From: Leucosporidium creatinivorum
Taxonomy: Eukaryota; Basidiomycota; Microbotryomycetes; Leucosporidiales; Leucosporidiaceae
Direction: 5' to 3'
DNA: 64,000 nt
NCBI GenBank assembly: GCA_001600635.1
Contig: BCKL01000038.1
Span: 153,367-217,366 of the forward strand
The translations under genes and the position numbers were made by a program. The notes beneath the pieces are model-generated. The model ran no database searches. It worked only from the letters and a program-made list of their open reading frames with translations, and was not told the origin of the DNA. Below are positions 44,448 to 55,488 of this stretch, one piece after another. The first letter of the stretch is position 1, and each line of letters starts with the position of its first letter.

Positions 44448-46097
44448 TCACTCGGCCTTCTCACGCGCTATCCGAGCCCCTTCCGCCGTACGCGCTGCCT
44501 GCACCCTCTCGGAGCCCTCTGATACCCCCTCAAGCTCCATCGAACGGTACCCCCGCACGAGCTCAACAATGGCCCAGCAATTCACGCCAAAAAATACGAC
44601 TCCTGCTGCCCATACTCGGAGGTACACTGGCCGAGCGAGCATCTCGAGCTGGAAGGCTTGCGAGAGCCAGAGGGCCTGAGGGGAGGCGAGGGAGAGGTGA
44701 GGTTGCGGGGGCAGAACGAAGGGGCAGACGAGAGAAAGGTGATCGAAACGGCAAAAGAGAGCGACGTGAAATCAGCGACACAGTCTTCAAGGGAGTCGAA
44801 AACTGACAACGGGCTCGGCGCACCTGGCTGAGCACCCAAACGGCGATGAGGACGATACCTCGCCTTCCCGAGATGTGAAGATTCGGGAGTACTGGAGGAA
44901 GGAACCAGAGGTACCAGAGGAAGTACTGCAGAAGCGTAGAGGAAGGTCAGCTCGCTAGCGCCGAGCATCAAAGAGTAAACCACGAGCTCACCTGTGACGT
45001 GCAGACCTTGTTGAAAGTGACGAAAGTCATTGTCTGCACTAGCCATGCAAACGCCAGATCCTTGGCACCGAACGCGAACCCCAGGGCGATAGAGAGGCCG
45101 AGTTGAGGGAGGAAGGCGGCGAGGGGATGGCGAACGAAGGAGGACCAGGGTACGGAGGGAAGGTTCGAGGAGGTGGAGAGATAGAAGGAGTAGAAGTAGG
45201 GAGAGAAGTTGTGTCGGTGGTCGAGGCGGTGAATATGGTAGAGAAAGGTGTGCTCCAAGAAGGGTTCTCCCCAGCTGTTGTAAGCGGACCGGGTCAGCGA
45301 TCCATCGAGACCGGCTGACTCAGACTCGATCTACTCACAGAGCGTACATGACCGCATTAAGGGCCATGAAGGAAGCGAAGCTGATCAAGCCGAACTTGAT
45401 GTGCACCGAGGTGATCCATCCTCCTTTGCTCGCCCCAATAGCCGCCAGCAAACTCGATCCGTAGATGATGGGGAATATCTTGAAGTGTACCGCCAATCCG
45501 AACGCTACAGCCGCAGCATTCCACCTCCCCCGCTCCGCCAGCGCCAGCACCGAGACAACAAAGACTCCGAGCACGCTCTCGGCGCTCCCTCGGGTCGAGA
45601 TGTTGGCGATGATGGGGTTCAGCAGCCAGATCGAGGCGACATAGAGGGTCGCTTTCGAGCTTGAGACACCTCGCTTCCGTACGAGTGATTGAAGGAGCAC
45701 ACCGACGAGGAGGTCGGCGAGGGAGAAGAGGACCTTGCCGAAAGCGGGGTGGAGGAGGATGTTGGGAGCGGCGAGGATGGCAAGTAGAGGAGTGTAGCGA
45801 TATGTGTCGCGGGCGTAGGGGTCGCCGAGCTTGCTGAAGATTGGGAGAGAAGCGAGGGGTCCGCTTGCGAGCGTGCAGTCGGCTGAGGAGGAAGGGTGGA
45901 CGAGACAGCGGGCGGCATCGCTGAAGACCGTGTAGTCGACATCTGTGTATTTGACGCTGCTCGCCGAGTCCTGGTGGAAGGACCACAGGATCAGAACGAA
46001 GCGAAGGAGGGCGGCGAGCAGCAACGCGGCGGAGAGCCGCCTGTAAGGATCCAGAGTCAGCTGACGCTTACTCAGAGCTCAGCGGGGGTACTCACAT
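44448..46097 (-). CDS. GPI14: GPI mannosyltransferase 1, catalytic subunit (PIG-M)
   Basis: This ER multipass enzyme adds the first mannose (alpha-1,4, from dolichol-P-mannose) to the GPI-anchor precursor. It is recognised by [19 protein letters not shown] with the lumenal DxD near the N-terminus, then [84 protein letters not shown] and [20 protein letters not shown]. These are the conserved PIG-M blocks. The length is about 450 residues with many hydrophobic segments. The N-terminal frame has no ATG of its own: A-T at 46097-46096 ends an exon at a GTGAGT donor, and the G at 46040 starts the next, giving a split ATG and [15 protein letters not shown]. The upstream frame stays open to a stop without any ATG. 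The end is [15 protein letters not shown], stop 44448. It shares a 285-nt divergent promoter with TRS130. Confidence 0.93.
46041..46095 (-). other. Intron splitting the start codon of the PIG-M gene
   Basis: The donor is GTGAGT just after ...ATCAT, there is a GCTGAC branch, and the acceptor is TTACAG before GCGGCTC. The start codon is A-T (46097-46096) plus G (46040). No other in-frame ATG precedes the conserved N-terminus. Confidence 0.65.
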
Positions 46098-46382
46098 GAT
46101 ACTCTGGCTTTTGCGCGAGCCTGAGCCAGAGGCGAGTGAGACGTCGAAATCAAAGAGGTGAGCTCGCTTCTCAACGACTCTTAGCACCGTTCAAATCGCT
46201 CAACACCACACATCGCCCTCGAGGAGCTCAACAAGAGTCTCTAGGTTATCGACCAGCTCCTACATACGACAGCCTCGCTCGCTAGGCTTCCCCTTCACCT
46301 CCCCCCACCCGGCACGCGCCTCGTTTCGCTCTCTCGTCTCGCGCCAGAGCAGCCTGGATAGCGGCTGTAGGCCAGGAGCAGG
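46098..46382. promoter_or_regulatory. Divergent promoter between PIG-M and TRS130 genes
   Basis: 285 nt between the PIG-M start (minus) and the TRS130 start at 46383 (plus). Both products work in the secretory pathway, so shared control is conceivable, but no specific site is evident. Confidence 0.45.
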
Positions 46383-49300
46383 ATGAGGGTGCGCGTCTCG
46401 TATGAAGCTCTGCCAGGGCCAGGCGACTACGAGTTTGTACGGAGCGACGTCGAGCGCCAGCTGCCTCTCCGCAACCTCCACTGGGTCCGCACCTCGGGCG
46501 CCAACCGCTCAATTCGGACCATCCAAACGCTCCCCGTCGACTTTCGGCCTCTACACTCGTTCGCGAGCAACCAGGGAGGGCTCAGCCTGCTCGAGAGGCC
46601 ATACTTGCACCTCCTCTTTGTCGTCTGCGATGTGCGAGGCTTTGAGCTCTCTAGACAAGCTGTAGGGCACCAGGCTGACTCGTGCAACCCTACAGGACAA
46701 CGAGACGTATCGCGCGACGATTCGCACGCAGATCAGGGAGTGGTTGGACTCGGTCATTGCGAGACAGAACCAGGAGTGGCTCATCGTCCATGTCACTAGC
46801 GGGCGGAGTGCTGGGGCCAAGTTCTACCAGCGCAAGGGTGCTGTAGTCGACAAGATCAAGGCCGACTTCAACACGGGCAAGAAGGACCGGTCAGGCGACC
46901 CTCCCTCGAACCTCGGCGCTCGCCGCTGACCCCCCTTCTTCGCCTCTCAGGTGCATCCAAGTCTACCAGGCTGCTTCGGCAGACGATCCTACAGCATGGG
47001 CAGAGTTCTCGAACAAGGTCAAAGAGGGCATCATCGCGACATTCGACTCGAACGTCGCGCTTTACGAGGAAGACGTGCGCAAGGCCGACAGTCAGCGACA
47101 GCTCGAGGGCTGGCAATACCTCCCGTTCTTCCTACAGAAGGTGAGTGACGATGTCCTGTGTCTAATTCTGTTCCACTGACCCTTGTTTGACCTCACAGGA
47201 AGCACTCGCCGATTCGTTCGAGTCGATGAACCTCTTCGACGATGCGCTCGTGCAGTACGATGAGCTTGAGGCTTCCTTCTTCCAAGCAATGAAAGGTGAA
47301 AGGACTTGCGTATGTTCTTTCGAGCGACCGCTGACCCGCTCACTTTGAGCAGAGCATAATATGTCGTCCTTCGGCAAGGTCGGAGGACTCGCCCCAGGCG
47401 ACGATGCACTCCCTCTCCTCTCCGTTTCCAACAAGCCGTACCGCAAGCTTATCCAAACCAACGACATCTCCATCTTCGACTTCCGGATATACCTCTTCGC
47501 AAGGCAGGCCGCTATGCTCTTCCAATTCGGCAAGATCACCGAGGTCGCCAAACGAGGCGCTTTCTTCATCTCGACCTTTGCGAGGCGGTTACGAGAAGAT
47601 CAGGTGAGCTTACAACTCGACCCGCTGCGAGCTGTTGCTCACCCTATGTCCCGCTAGAACTCGCTCGGTCAGAACTTCATCGAGTCGTGGACTTACTCTG
47701 CATGCCTCAGCATCGTTGACGAGTGCCAGCGACGGGTCGACGGCGAGCTGGTGGACAAGGCGACAGCATCGAGCTTCCTAGCAGTCAAGGCCGAGCTGCT
47801 TGAGCTGGCGCGCAAGCAGGTGAGCATTCTCTACGGCCAGTCGAAATCGGCGTTGACCACGCCCCCCTACAGCTCGACAAGATCGGTATCGGCGCAGGTC
47901 ACCTTCCTCTCGTCCATCCCTTCTCCATGAGCCTCAACGAGACGGTCGCCGAGATCTCGTCGGACCCAACAAGAGACGCTAAGAACCGACCACCAGTCTC
48001 TCGCCGCGATCTCATCGACGCCGTCGCTTCTCGCGAGGTGTTTGACAAGCTCTACATCGACCTCACCAACCGCTCGATCCAGGCGTACCAAGGCGCAGGG
48101 AGGAAGAGGTGCTCGCTCAAGCTGCATGCTTCGCTGGCGGCACTCGAAGAGTCAGTCCTGCTGCCTCTCTCGCCCAGCTCGGAGCTGATACGATTCTCCT
48201 TCAGCCATCGAGATCGTCAAGCCTCCGCACAGAAGCTCTACTCGCACCTTCCCGCCCACTACGTCGACCTCCGCTGGGTCAAGATCGAGTCCTCGCTCCT
48301 CACTCAATGCACTCGACTACAAAGGACGCTCGACATGTCACGAGAACGGCTCCTCTCCACGCTCGCTCTCATTCGCGCTGGAGTCGAATTTGGTAGCAAG
48401 ACGTGGAGTCTCGACGCTGTGGAGGATCCCTCGGTGCATCGGTCAAGAGGGGAGGACTCAGTAACACTCGCGAAGAAGTTGATGGACGATGTTTACTCGT
48501 TGTCGAGCACATTGAGCAAAGGTGGGTCTTCGTTCTCCGCCTTCCGCGAACCCCGCTGACTCTTCGGCTCCACCAGACTTCGCCGCCATCGCCTTCCCGA
48601 CTTTCTCGATGCGCCTCAGCAGCGAGCATGGATCAGCAGCAGCCGATGAAGATGGCGTTACGGTCCAGCTCATCATCAAGAGTTTGTTACCTTGCGTGAG
48701 TCCTGCTTTGCCAGCGAGAACGCGACCGAGCTGATCATGCTCGCCCTCGCAGACCCTCAAGATTGACGAGGTCCGACTCAAATTCGCCACCGCCGAGGGC
48801 GAGCAGATCTGGTTCACGTCGGGAGGATGTACGCTCGCCGTCGGCGAGACACGAGTTACGCTCTTTTGTCCCGTAAGCTCTCCTTCGCTTGCGACTCGGC
48901 TCGGCGCTGACCCGCCCGTCTTCGCAGACTGCCGTCACTGGTCGTCTCGCTCTCGAGCTCTCGCAGATTCGCTTTTCTCGGATCATCTTCCAATACTCCC
49001 ACCGTCCCGTCTCTCCTCGCAACCTCGCTCCCGACCCTCGCAACGCTCCCCTCACCGTCCAGCAGCCTCACGTCCAGTTTCCTCGGGACCATCAGGCGCT
49101 CGACATCTACACCGAGCTACCTCGGACTAGTAAGCATGAATACGCGCACAGCTCCGAGTTGCAAGCTGACATTTCTCTGTGCAGTCCACCTCGACCAAGG
49201 CCGACACGCCATCATCTGCATTGCCGCCGGGCGGAACCATATCGTCAAACTCTCGCTCAAGATCACTACACCAACGCAAGACCTCACTTTCGCTCTTGAT

Positions 49301-51122
49301 CACGCCGAGGTGATTGACGGAGGTTCGACTTCTCCCGTTCGAGCTTCTCGAACCGAGGCTGACTCGGCTCGTTCCGCAGCTGCCAAGGTCTCATCGTCGG
49401 CACCAGAAGGGTCGCTCGTCATGGAAGGGATACACGCTGCTACCATCGTCAAAATTCAGGTGCCCATCATCGGCCCCATCCGCGATGCCTTAATAGACGT
49501 GAGCTGCTCTCTCGCCTCGCCGCCCAGCAGTCGCTGATGCCCAATCTCGCAGCTCAACATTGTCGCAGAGTACTTCACCACCAAACGACCGACCACTCGC
49601 CGTATTATTCGGAGAGCGATCAGCTACCCCGTCGCGCTGCCTCTCGCCGTCAACGTTCAGGACTTCTTTCGCGAGGACTGGTGAGCGAGCTCAGACTCGA
49701 CTACACCGGTCGAAGCTGATCCGCTTCTCTCTCCCCACACTCAGTCTTCTCTCCAAGTTCTCCGTTACAACCGACGGCCTTCGCGGTCTCAAGGTTCGCT
49801 CGGCGCACCTTGAGGCGGTTGCCGGTATCGTCGTCAAGCCATGTCGTAGCCCGAAGTCGCGCACTTTGGTGAGCTCGATTCTCACGAAAGCCGTGCGCTT
49901 CGTTAACAGCTTCTCCCGACAGACCATCCTGCCGCTGCAGACGGCCAACTTCCTGTTCAAAATCATCCGCGAGCCAGCAGCTGTGGTGGAGCGTGAGTTG
50001 TTGAGCATTTCGCCGTCCATGTGAAGTCACTGACACCTTTTCCACTACACAGAAGCCCTTCGCTTGACCCTCACGTACTGCTCTGTTGAGGATCGTGAGC
50101 TTCCCTCTTGCCCCCTCGCTTCGACGTCGCTCACCTCACCTCACCTGACAGAGCTTCAAGCTCGGATACACGAAGCGATCAACAGCATCGTCGCCTCCAG
50201 CGACTTCGTCGACGACGTTCGGTGGTTTCTCGAGCTCGTCACCGCCGAGGTTAGCGCTCGGACGAACCTGCACGAGTTCAGCACGGGAGGAACACTCGAC
50301 CATCTCGAGTTCGATGCTGAGGCGTGGTCGTCGGCGGTGGAGCTGAGGTTCGGCAAGCAGGTCGAGCAGGCGCTGGAGGCGATTCGGCGGATCCATGAGG
50401 TGAGTCCGAGTGACCTGAGGCGGCGGCCCGATGACTGACGCTCTCCCGCCTACAGACTCTGCGCGAAGGCGGCGCTCGAGAACCAGAAACGGCATGGCGC
50501 ACACTCACGATCCCAGTCGAGCTACCATCTCTCAACGTAGGCTCATGCTCGGCGCTCAGGTCTTCGCTCGCTAATCTCGACTGGCTCTCACAGATCCTGA
50601 ACCTCGTCCACATCGCCGCAAGCTTCAGCCGTGTCGAAGTTGGACAAGCTATTCCCATCACCCTCTCCATTCGACCAACCTTCAGCTGGTCCAGCGGCGG
50701 CCTTCCCGACCCTCTCGTGCTCTCCTACGATATTACCGCCAAAATGGACGATTGGCTGATTAGTGGACGGAAGAAGGGCGAGTTTGAAGCAAAGGTGAGC
50801 CTCTCCTGAGATGCGCAGAAGAGCTACAGCTAACATCTGCACGCACAGGACGGCGAGGAGACGGCGATCCAGCTCACTCTCGTTCCACTGCGAGCCGGCG
50901 CCCTCTTCCTCCCCTCGGTGGCTATTCGACCCATCTCGCCATCAAGACATCCACTCTCGTGCGAAACCCAGCACCTGAACGCAGCGACCGTGAGTCCCTC
51001 TTCGTTTCTTGCTCGCTCGGCGAAGCTGACCTTCGGCCTACCCCTGATCTCAGAACATCGAGGTGCTGCCAATTGCCAGTCAAGGGCTGTTTGTGTTGGA
51101 TCTAGATGGCGTCTCAGTGTGA
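46383..51122 (+). CDS. TRS130: TRAPP-II complex subunit Trs130 (TRAPPC10)
   Basis: Trs130 is a large subunit specific to TRAPP-II, the exchange factor for Ypt31/Rab11 (and Ypt1) in late-Golgi traffic. The start is the ATG at 46383 (MRVRVSYEALPGPGDYEFV). Characteristic blocks are IREWLDSVIARQNQEWLIVH, WQYLPFFLQKEALADSFESM, LFDDALVQYDELEASFFQ and the conserved PYRKLIQTNDISIFDFRIYL, FARQAAMLFQFGKITEVAK, RGAFFISTFARRLRED. A long beta-sandwich-rich C-terminal half follows (IEVLPIASQGLFVLDLDGVS at the end). About 20 short introns. The length of about 1,250 residues is normal. The stop codon TGA (51120-51122) lies inside the first copy of a 65-bp tandem duplication, so the second copy is 3' untranslated. 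The next gene starts 173 nt on, in the same direction. Confidence 0.94.
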
Positions 51123-51200
51123 TTGAAGCTGTACAAATTGCCAGTCAAGGGCTGTTTGTGTTGGATCTAGATGGCGTCTCAGTGTGATTGAAGCTGTACA
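51071..51200 (+). repeat. 65-bp perfect tandem duplication across the TRS130 stop codon
   Basis: Copy 1 (51071-51135) holds the last codons of TRS130, the TGA and 13 nt of 3' UTR. Copy 2 (51136-51200) repeats it exactly by eye. The duplicated coding part in copy 2 cannot be translated because of the stop in copy 1. Confidence 0.95.
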
Positions 51201-51295
51201 ATGTAACTCCACCGCATCTTAAAGCACCTCGCTCCTTCCTGACCCAACTTGGCCTCTGCGAGCAGCCATCTCTCGTCTCTTCTCATCACTTCGCA

Positions 51296-53776
51296 ATGAG
51301 GTAAGCTCGGCGAGCAGAGCTTGCACCCGCCCATAACTCACACCTTCCTTCTCTCCACAGTTCACCAACACCAGATCGCCCTCAAGCGACTAGAGAGCGC
51401 TCCTCGAGCCTCTCACTCGCCGCACCTTCAGTGCGAGTTCGGCGCAACCGCGCTCCGACCGTCGCCATGCCGGCGCTCAGCACCATCACCTCCAATCAAG
51501 CTACCACCTCTGACGAGCACGCCAGCCCAGCTGTCTCGCATGCACTAGGAGCAACAGCGCCTGCGGGGAGGAGGCGGAGAGGAACGATTACGGAAAGGCT
51601 GTTTGCTGCAGATGGCTATGTCGAGGTCGAGGATGACGAGGATCCCGCGACTAGAAGAAGGACTCGCTCGTCCTCGCAGGGGTCGATGGGAAGCGGCAGG
51701 AGGGCGGTCGAGGTGGTGGTCCCGGGGGAGAGGGAGGCGAGTCGGAGGAGAGGATCGATGAGTTCCAAGCAGCAGGCGGATGAGGAGCACCATCACGAGC
51801 AAGAGGTCGAACTGGTGAGCTGCCTTGATGTGCTACAGCCTCCCCGCAAGGCCGAGCTGATCGGTTCGCGCATGTTTACCGTGCTTCTCAGCTCGATGTG
51901 CTGGACCAGTCCGTATCGACCACATCCCATCTCGCCAACATCCAAGCAGCATTCTGGCCCAACGCTCTCTGTCGCCAGCCCGTCGTCGAACTTCAAGCTC
52001 CCAGCCCCGCCGAGGAGAAGGCCGAGTCGGCGGCGACTGCTGCTTCGGCCCTTTCCCACGAGGATCTGCATCTACTCGAGGACGACGAGGAGGATCCGCT
52101 TGGAAAGCATCTGGCCAAGGTCATGAAGCAGCAGAAGCGCAAGGAGAAGTTCCAAGCGGCGATGAGGGGAGTGTGGGCCTTCCTCAAGACACCTCTCGGC
52201 GTTTGTGCGGCCATCTACATGATCCTCGTCGTCGTCTGGGGAGGAGGACTCGTCCTACTTCTCATGATCCCGATGAACTCTTACGTCAAGAAGCTCTGGG
52301 TCGGTGAGTGCAGCGAGCTTGGTTCCCGTCAACGCCGACCGAGCCTGACTTCTGGCTCCCATTTCGCAGAAATTGCCTCGCAGATTCTCACTGGTGTGTT
52401 AGCTTCCCGACTACCACGCAGGACGGGAACTGCTTGACGTTGAGCCTATAGCTGACCTCACCTCCTCGCAGGTCTCTTCACTCTCACTTCACTGCTCCCT
52501 CTCCCCTGGCGCATGTACGACTCGTGCGAGATCTTTGTCATCGTTCACTACGCCCGCATCACCGCCAAGCGCCGTCTCAAGCGTGGTCTCCCTCCTCTGC
52601 GCGACCCCAACGACCTCCCTGACCCCATCGACGCCGAGGTGACCTCGATCGAGCTTCATCCAGCGCGCTGAGCTAACGGTTCGCCCTTTGCAGTACTGGG
52701 TTGGCCCTGGAGGAGAGAAGGTACGCAGCTGCTCCGAGCTCTATCGTGATTGCTTGCTGACCCTTCCCATTTCGCAGATGACTGGCCCTCGACCTGCGCC
52801 AATCCCATCCGTCAAGTCTCAGCGTAAGAAGGACAAGAAGGAGAAGCACAAGCACACCTCTGACGAGACTCCCGACGGCTCGCCACCGAAGGACGGAGCA
52901 GTAGAGCTCGCTGCGATGGAGACCAAGGCGGGCAGCTCGGTCGATACGTTCGAGGAAGAGGTCGTCTTGACCGACAAGGAGCAGTGGCGCCTGCGTCTCG
53001 CTCAGGTGGGCTCTGGTTTGTCGTGAAGCTACACTCAAGGGCTGACCGTGTCTCTCGCATGTGCAGGTGAGGTACTCAAAGAGCCAGACGTGGTATCGCG
53101 CCCACACGACCCCGACCCACCACGCTTTCCCGATCCGTCAAGCCTTCTACATCTCGCTCTTTGTAAGCTGTTATCTCATCTCGTGTCTGGATGTTGCTGA
53201 CATGCGCTTTGTAACTGCAGATGATCGGCAACAGCGTCTTCCAAGCCTTCCTCTGCGGCGTCATGTGCGTCGAGCTACTCGTTTCGTCTTGCTCGCTCCG
53301 CTAACCATCTCTCGCGCTCAATAGGTGGGGCATGAACCGCTGGGATCGACCTGCGTGGACAACAGGATGGTGAGCTAGCCCGCCTGCTCCTCGCGGCGTG
53401 GTTCGTCGCTTATCAGCTCGCTCTCTCTGGCAGCCTCATCCCGCTCTCTTTCGGCTGTATGATCGGTGCTTCGGTCATGATCTGGATCTACGGCGAGCGT
53501 ACCAAGCGGTGAGTGGCGTTGTTTGCTGCGTCCATGAGAGCTCGCTGATCTTTCCCCTCCTTCGGTGTTCGCAGAAAGGCTGAGGTCTCTCGCAAGGTTT
53601 GGCATGTAAGTGACCTCGGGTTTCTTCTTTTTTCCCGACCTGACACGGCTGTCGTACTCTAGATGCTCAAGAAGGATGAGGAGGAGTTTGAGGCTCGGCG
53701 CAAGGCCATCATCGACAAACGACTCGCCGAGAAGGAGGCGAAGAAGCATCATCATCAGACGCCGCTGTCGTCGTAG
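51296..53776 (+). CDS. Fungal multipass membrane protein, DUF2985-like
   Basis: Resembles the fungal DUF2985 family of integral membrane proteins, function unknown. A short first exon (ATG 51296, ATG-AG) is joined by a 60-nt intron (51301-51360) in frame to TTCACCAACACC, giving MSSPTPDRPQATRERSSS. A cytosolic Arg/Ser-rich segment of about 170 residues follows. Then come TPLGVCAAIYMILVVVWGG (TM1) with GLVLLLMIPMNSYVKKLW, EIASQILTGLFTLTSLLPLP (TM2) with WRMYDSCEIF, a Lys-rich loop, AFPIRQAFYISLFMIGNSVF (TM3), AFLCGVMWGMNRWDRP and LIPLSFGCMIGASVMIWIYG (TM4). The tail is charged and Lys/His-rich (KKHHHQTPLSS). About nine introns. Alternative in-frame starts exist (Met at 51467), but the spliced start gives the longer natural frame. 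Confidence 0.83.
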
Positions 53777-54047
53777 ATGGGCTGCAGAGGATGTCGCGCT
53801 TGCTTTGGTGTACTCTTTAGGTGTCGTATCGCGTAATAGATCTTTATCAAGCTTCGAGGAAAACGCCGAGCTTGAGAAACGCGATGAGTCGTCAGCCGAG
53901 CTGGGAAGCTGTTGTCTTTCAGGGCTCATGTTTCGAGCGAGATATTAAACATTAGAATGAATGGCAAGTACGAGATGTGGACGGTATTGACTACATCAAC
54001 CAGCGCCACCGGTGGACGCCTCTCCAACGTCAACTCCGAACCTCCGC
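53777..54047. other. Convergent intergenic region
   Basis: 271 nt between the stop of the DUF2985-like gene and the stop of the single-exon F-box-like gene on minus. It contains AT-rich stretches (53930-53960) suited to polyadenylation. No gene is seen. Confidence 0.5.
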
Positions 54048-55226
54048 CTAAGCTAAAGGTCGCCAATCCTGAGCAACCTCCTCCTCTCCATCGGCAAGCA
54101 TGGGAAGCACCTCCACCACAAGCTGTTTCGGATCCCACTCCGCCTCCTCTAGCACCCTCCTAACCTCCTCGCCTTCCTCGCCGTCGAGCCACTTCTCGAG
54201 CGGATGACCGGCGCGAATGGTCAGCCGCTCGAGGCGTTGAAGGGGGCTGTTGGGGACGGCGATGAGCCGAGCGAAGTTGAGAGGGGTGATGTCGCCGCGA
54301 GAGCCGAGACGAAGAGTGCGAATGGAGGTGAGGGCGGCGAGGGCGTCCGAGAGCTCTCCGAAGTGCAGAGGCTCAATGTCGTAGAAGAAGTGCCGCAAGG
54401 AGGTGCAGAGTCGGAGGCGGGAAAACGCCTTGGGGTCCTCGTCATCGTTGTCGAGCTCGTTCCCTTGTAGTAGCGCGAGAGCTTGCAGGTTCGGCGCGAG
54501 CTTGGCAAAGCCCGCATGGTGACTGACGGGGTCCGGACCGATCCAAATCAAGCACTGGAGCTTGGGGAGCTCCTTGATGCGCATGTTATACCAGGGACCG
54601 TTTGGTCGATAGCTGGCGGTGAGGGTCGTGACGTTCGGCAGGTCTCGAGCCTCGTACTGTCCGATACTCGGGTAGTGGAACTCAACATCCTGCAGCTCGG
54701 CGAGGATGTCACTTAAAGCCGACTTGGGAGAAGAGGAGAACTCACTCGGCAGGAAACTCAACACCTCGTCAAAAAACTCATCTCCTGGGCCGGGGGACTC
54801 GAGCTCGTTCACGACAATCCTGCGAAGCGCCGTGCAGCCCTTGAGAGCGATCAAAGAGTGCCGATATAGCTTGTTTTCCGGCTCCTGCTGCTCCCACCAG
54901 TCTGGCTCTTCCCGGTACGTAGGCCAGTAGCTCTCCCACAGATTCCAGTTCACCGAGCGGAGCCCTGCGAGCGCCTGCTTCCATTGCGCTTTGCTCGTCT
55001 TGCGCTGCGCAGGATATAGAGCTTCACGCAGGATACGCTGATGGCATGGACTCCATTCGTAGACGTCGGCGTGCTGGCGCAGGAGAGCCTGTGCTGGCTG
55101 GCGGAAGGCTGAGTGGACGAGCGATAGCGATGCGAGCGCGTCCTGGCGAGTCTTTTCGTCGAGAGCGGTGAGCTGTATGATCTCGTGGTATACGTCCAGC
55201 GGTAGGCGAGATTTGAAGGCGTGCAT
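54048..55226 (-). CDS. F-box-like / leucine-rich protein, single exon
   Basis: An intronless frame of about 392 residues, unusual next to intron-dense neighbours. I chose the ATG at 55226 (MHAFKSRLPLDVYHEIIQLT); the frame continues upstream, but only with non-ATG codons. The N-terminal RLPLDVYHEIIQLTALDEKT, then LASLSLVHSAFRQPAQALL, fits an F-box (LP-x-[ED]-[IVL]-x-x-x-I ... LSLVHxxF). The remainder has leucine-rich repeat character: LKGCTALRRIVVNELESPGP, LPNVTTLTASYRPNG, ELPKLQCLIWIGPD, LAPNLQALALLQGNELD, LTSIRTLRLGSRGD, SPLQRLERLTIRAGH. It ends EEEVAQDWRPLA. Likely an SCF substrate adaptor, target unknown. It is not an obvious copy of the F-box-like genes at 43 and 63.7 kb but shares their general plan. 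Confidence 0.75.
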   Translation of the reverse strand: MHAFKSRLPLDVYHEIIQLTALDEKTRQDALASLSLVHSAFRQPAQALLRQHADVYEWSPCHQRILREALYPAQRKTSKAQWKQALAGLRSVNWNLWESYWPTYREEPDWWEQQEPENKLYRHSLIALKGCTALRRIVVNELESPGPGDEFFDEVLSFLPSEFSSSPKSALSDILAELQDVEFHYPSIGQYEARDLPNVTTLTASYRPNGPWYNMRIKELPKLQCLIWIGPDPVSHHAGFAKLAPNLQALALLQGNELDNDDEDPKAFSRLRLCTSLRHFFYDIEPLHFGELSDALAALTSIRTLRLGSRGDITPLNFARLIAVPNSPLQRLERLTIRAGHPLEKWLDGEEGEEVRRVLEEAEWDPKQLVVEVLPMLADGEEEVAQDWRPLA

Positions 55227-55488
55227 GAGACCTCGAGATGAGCGAGCAGGGCGAGCAGTGAACGGTGGAAGACGAAGAGGCGTTTGGCCAAAGGCAACTC
55301 TCACCTCGACTACATCTCTCGTCTAATTCAATCGACTATAGCGACAGCCAGAGCAGCGCCTTCTACCCCCCTGCAGCTCTACAGAGTCTGTCAGCCTCAC
55401 CACCTCATCCAACTCTCTCCCACTCCCCACTAGACTACTTACCGCTCGTCTACGCCCTTACGAGCTCAGCCCCAGCAGAGGGGACAGC
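55227..55488. promoter_or_regulatory. Divergent promoter between F-box-like and SAC3 genes
   Basis: 262 nt between the F-box-like start (minus, 55226) and the SAC3 start at 55489 (plus). It is pyrimidine-rich on the plus strand before SAC3. No specific element was identified. Confidence 0.45.
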
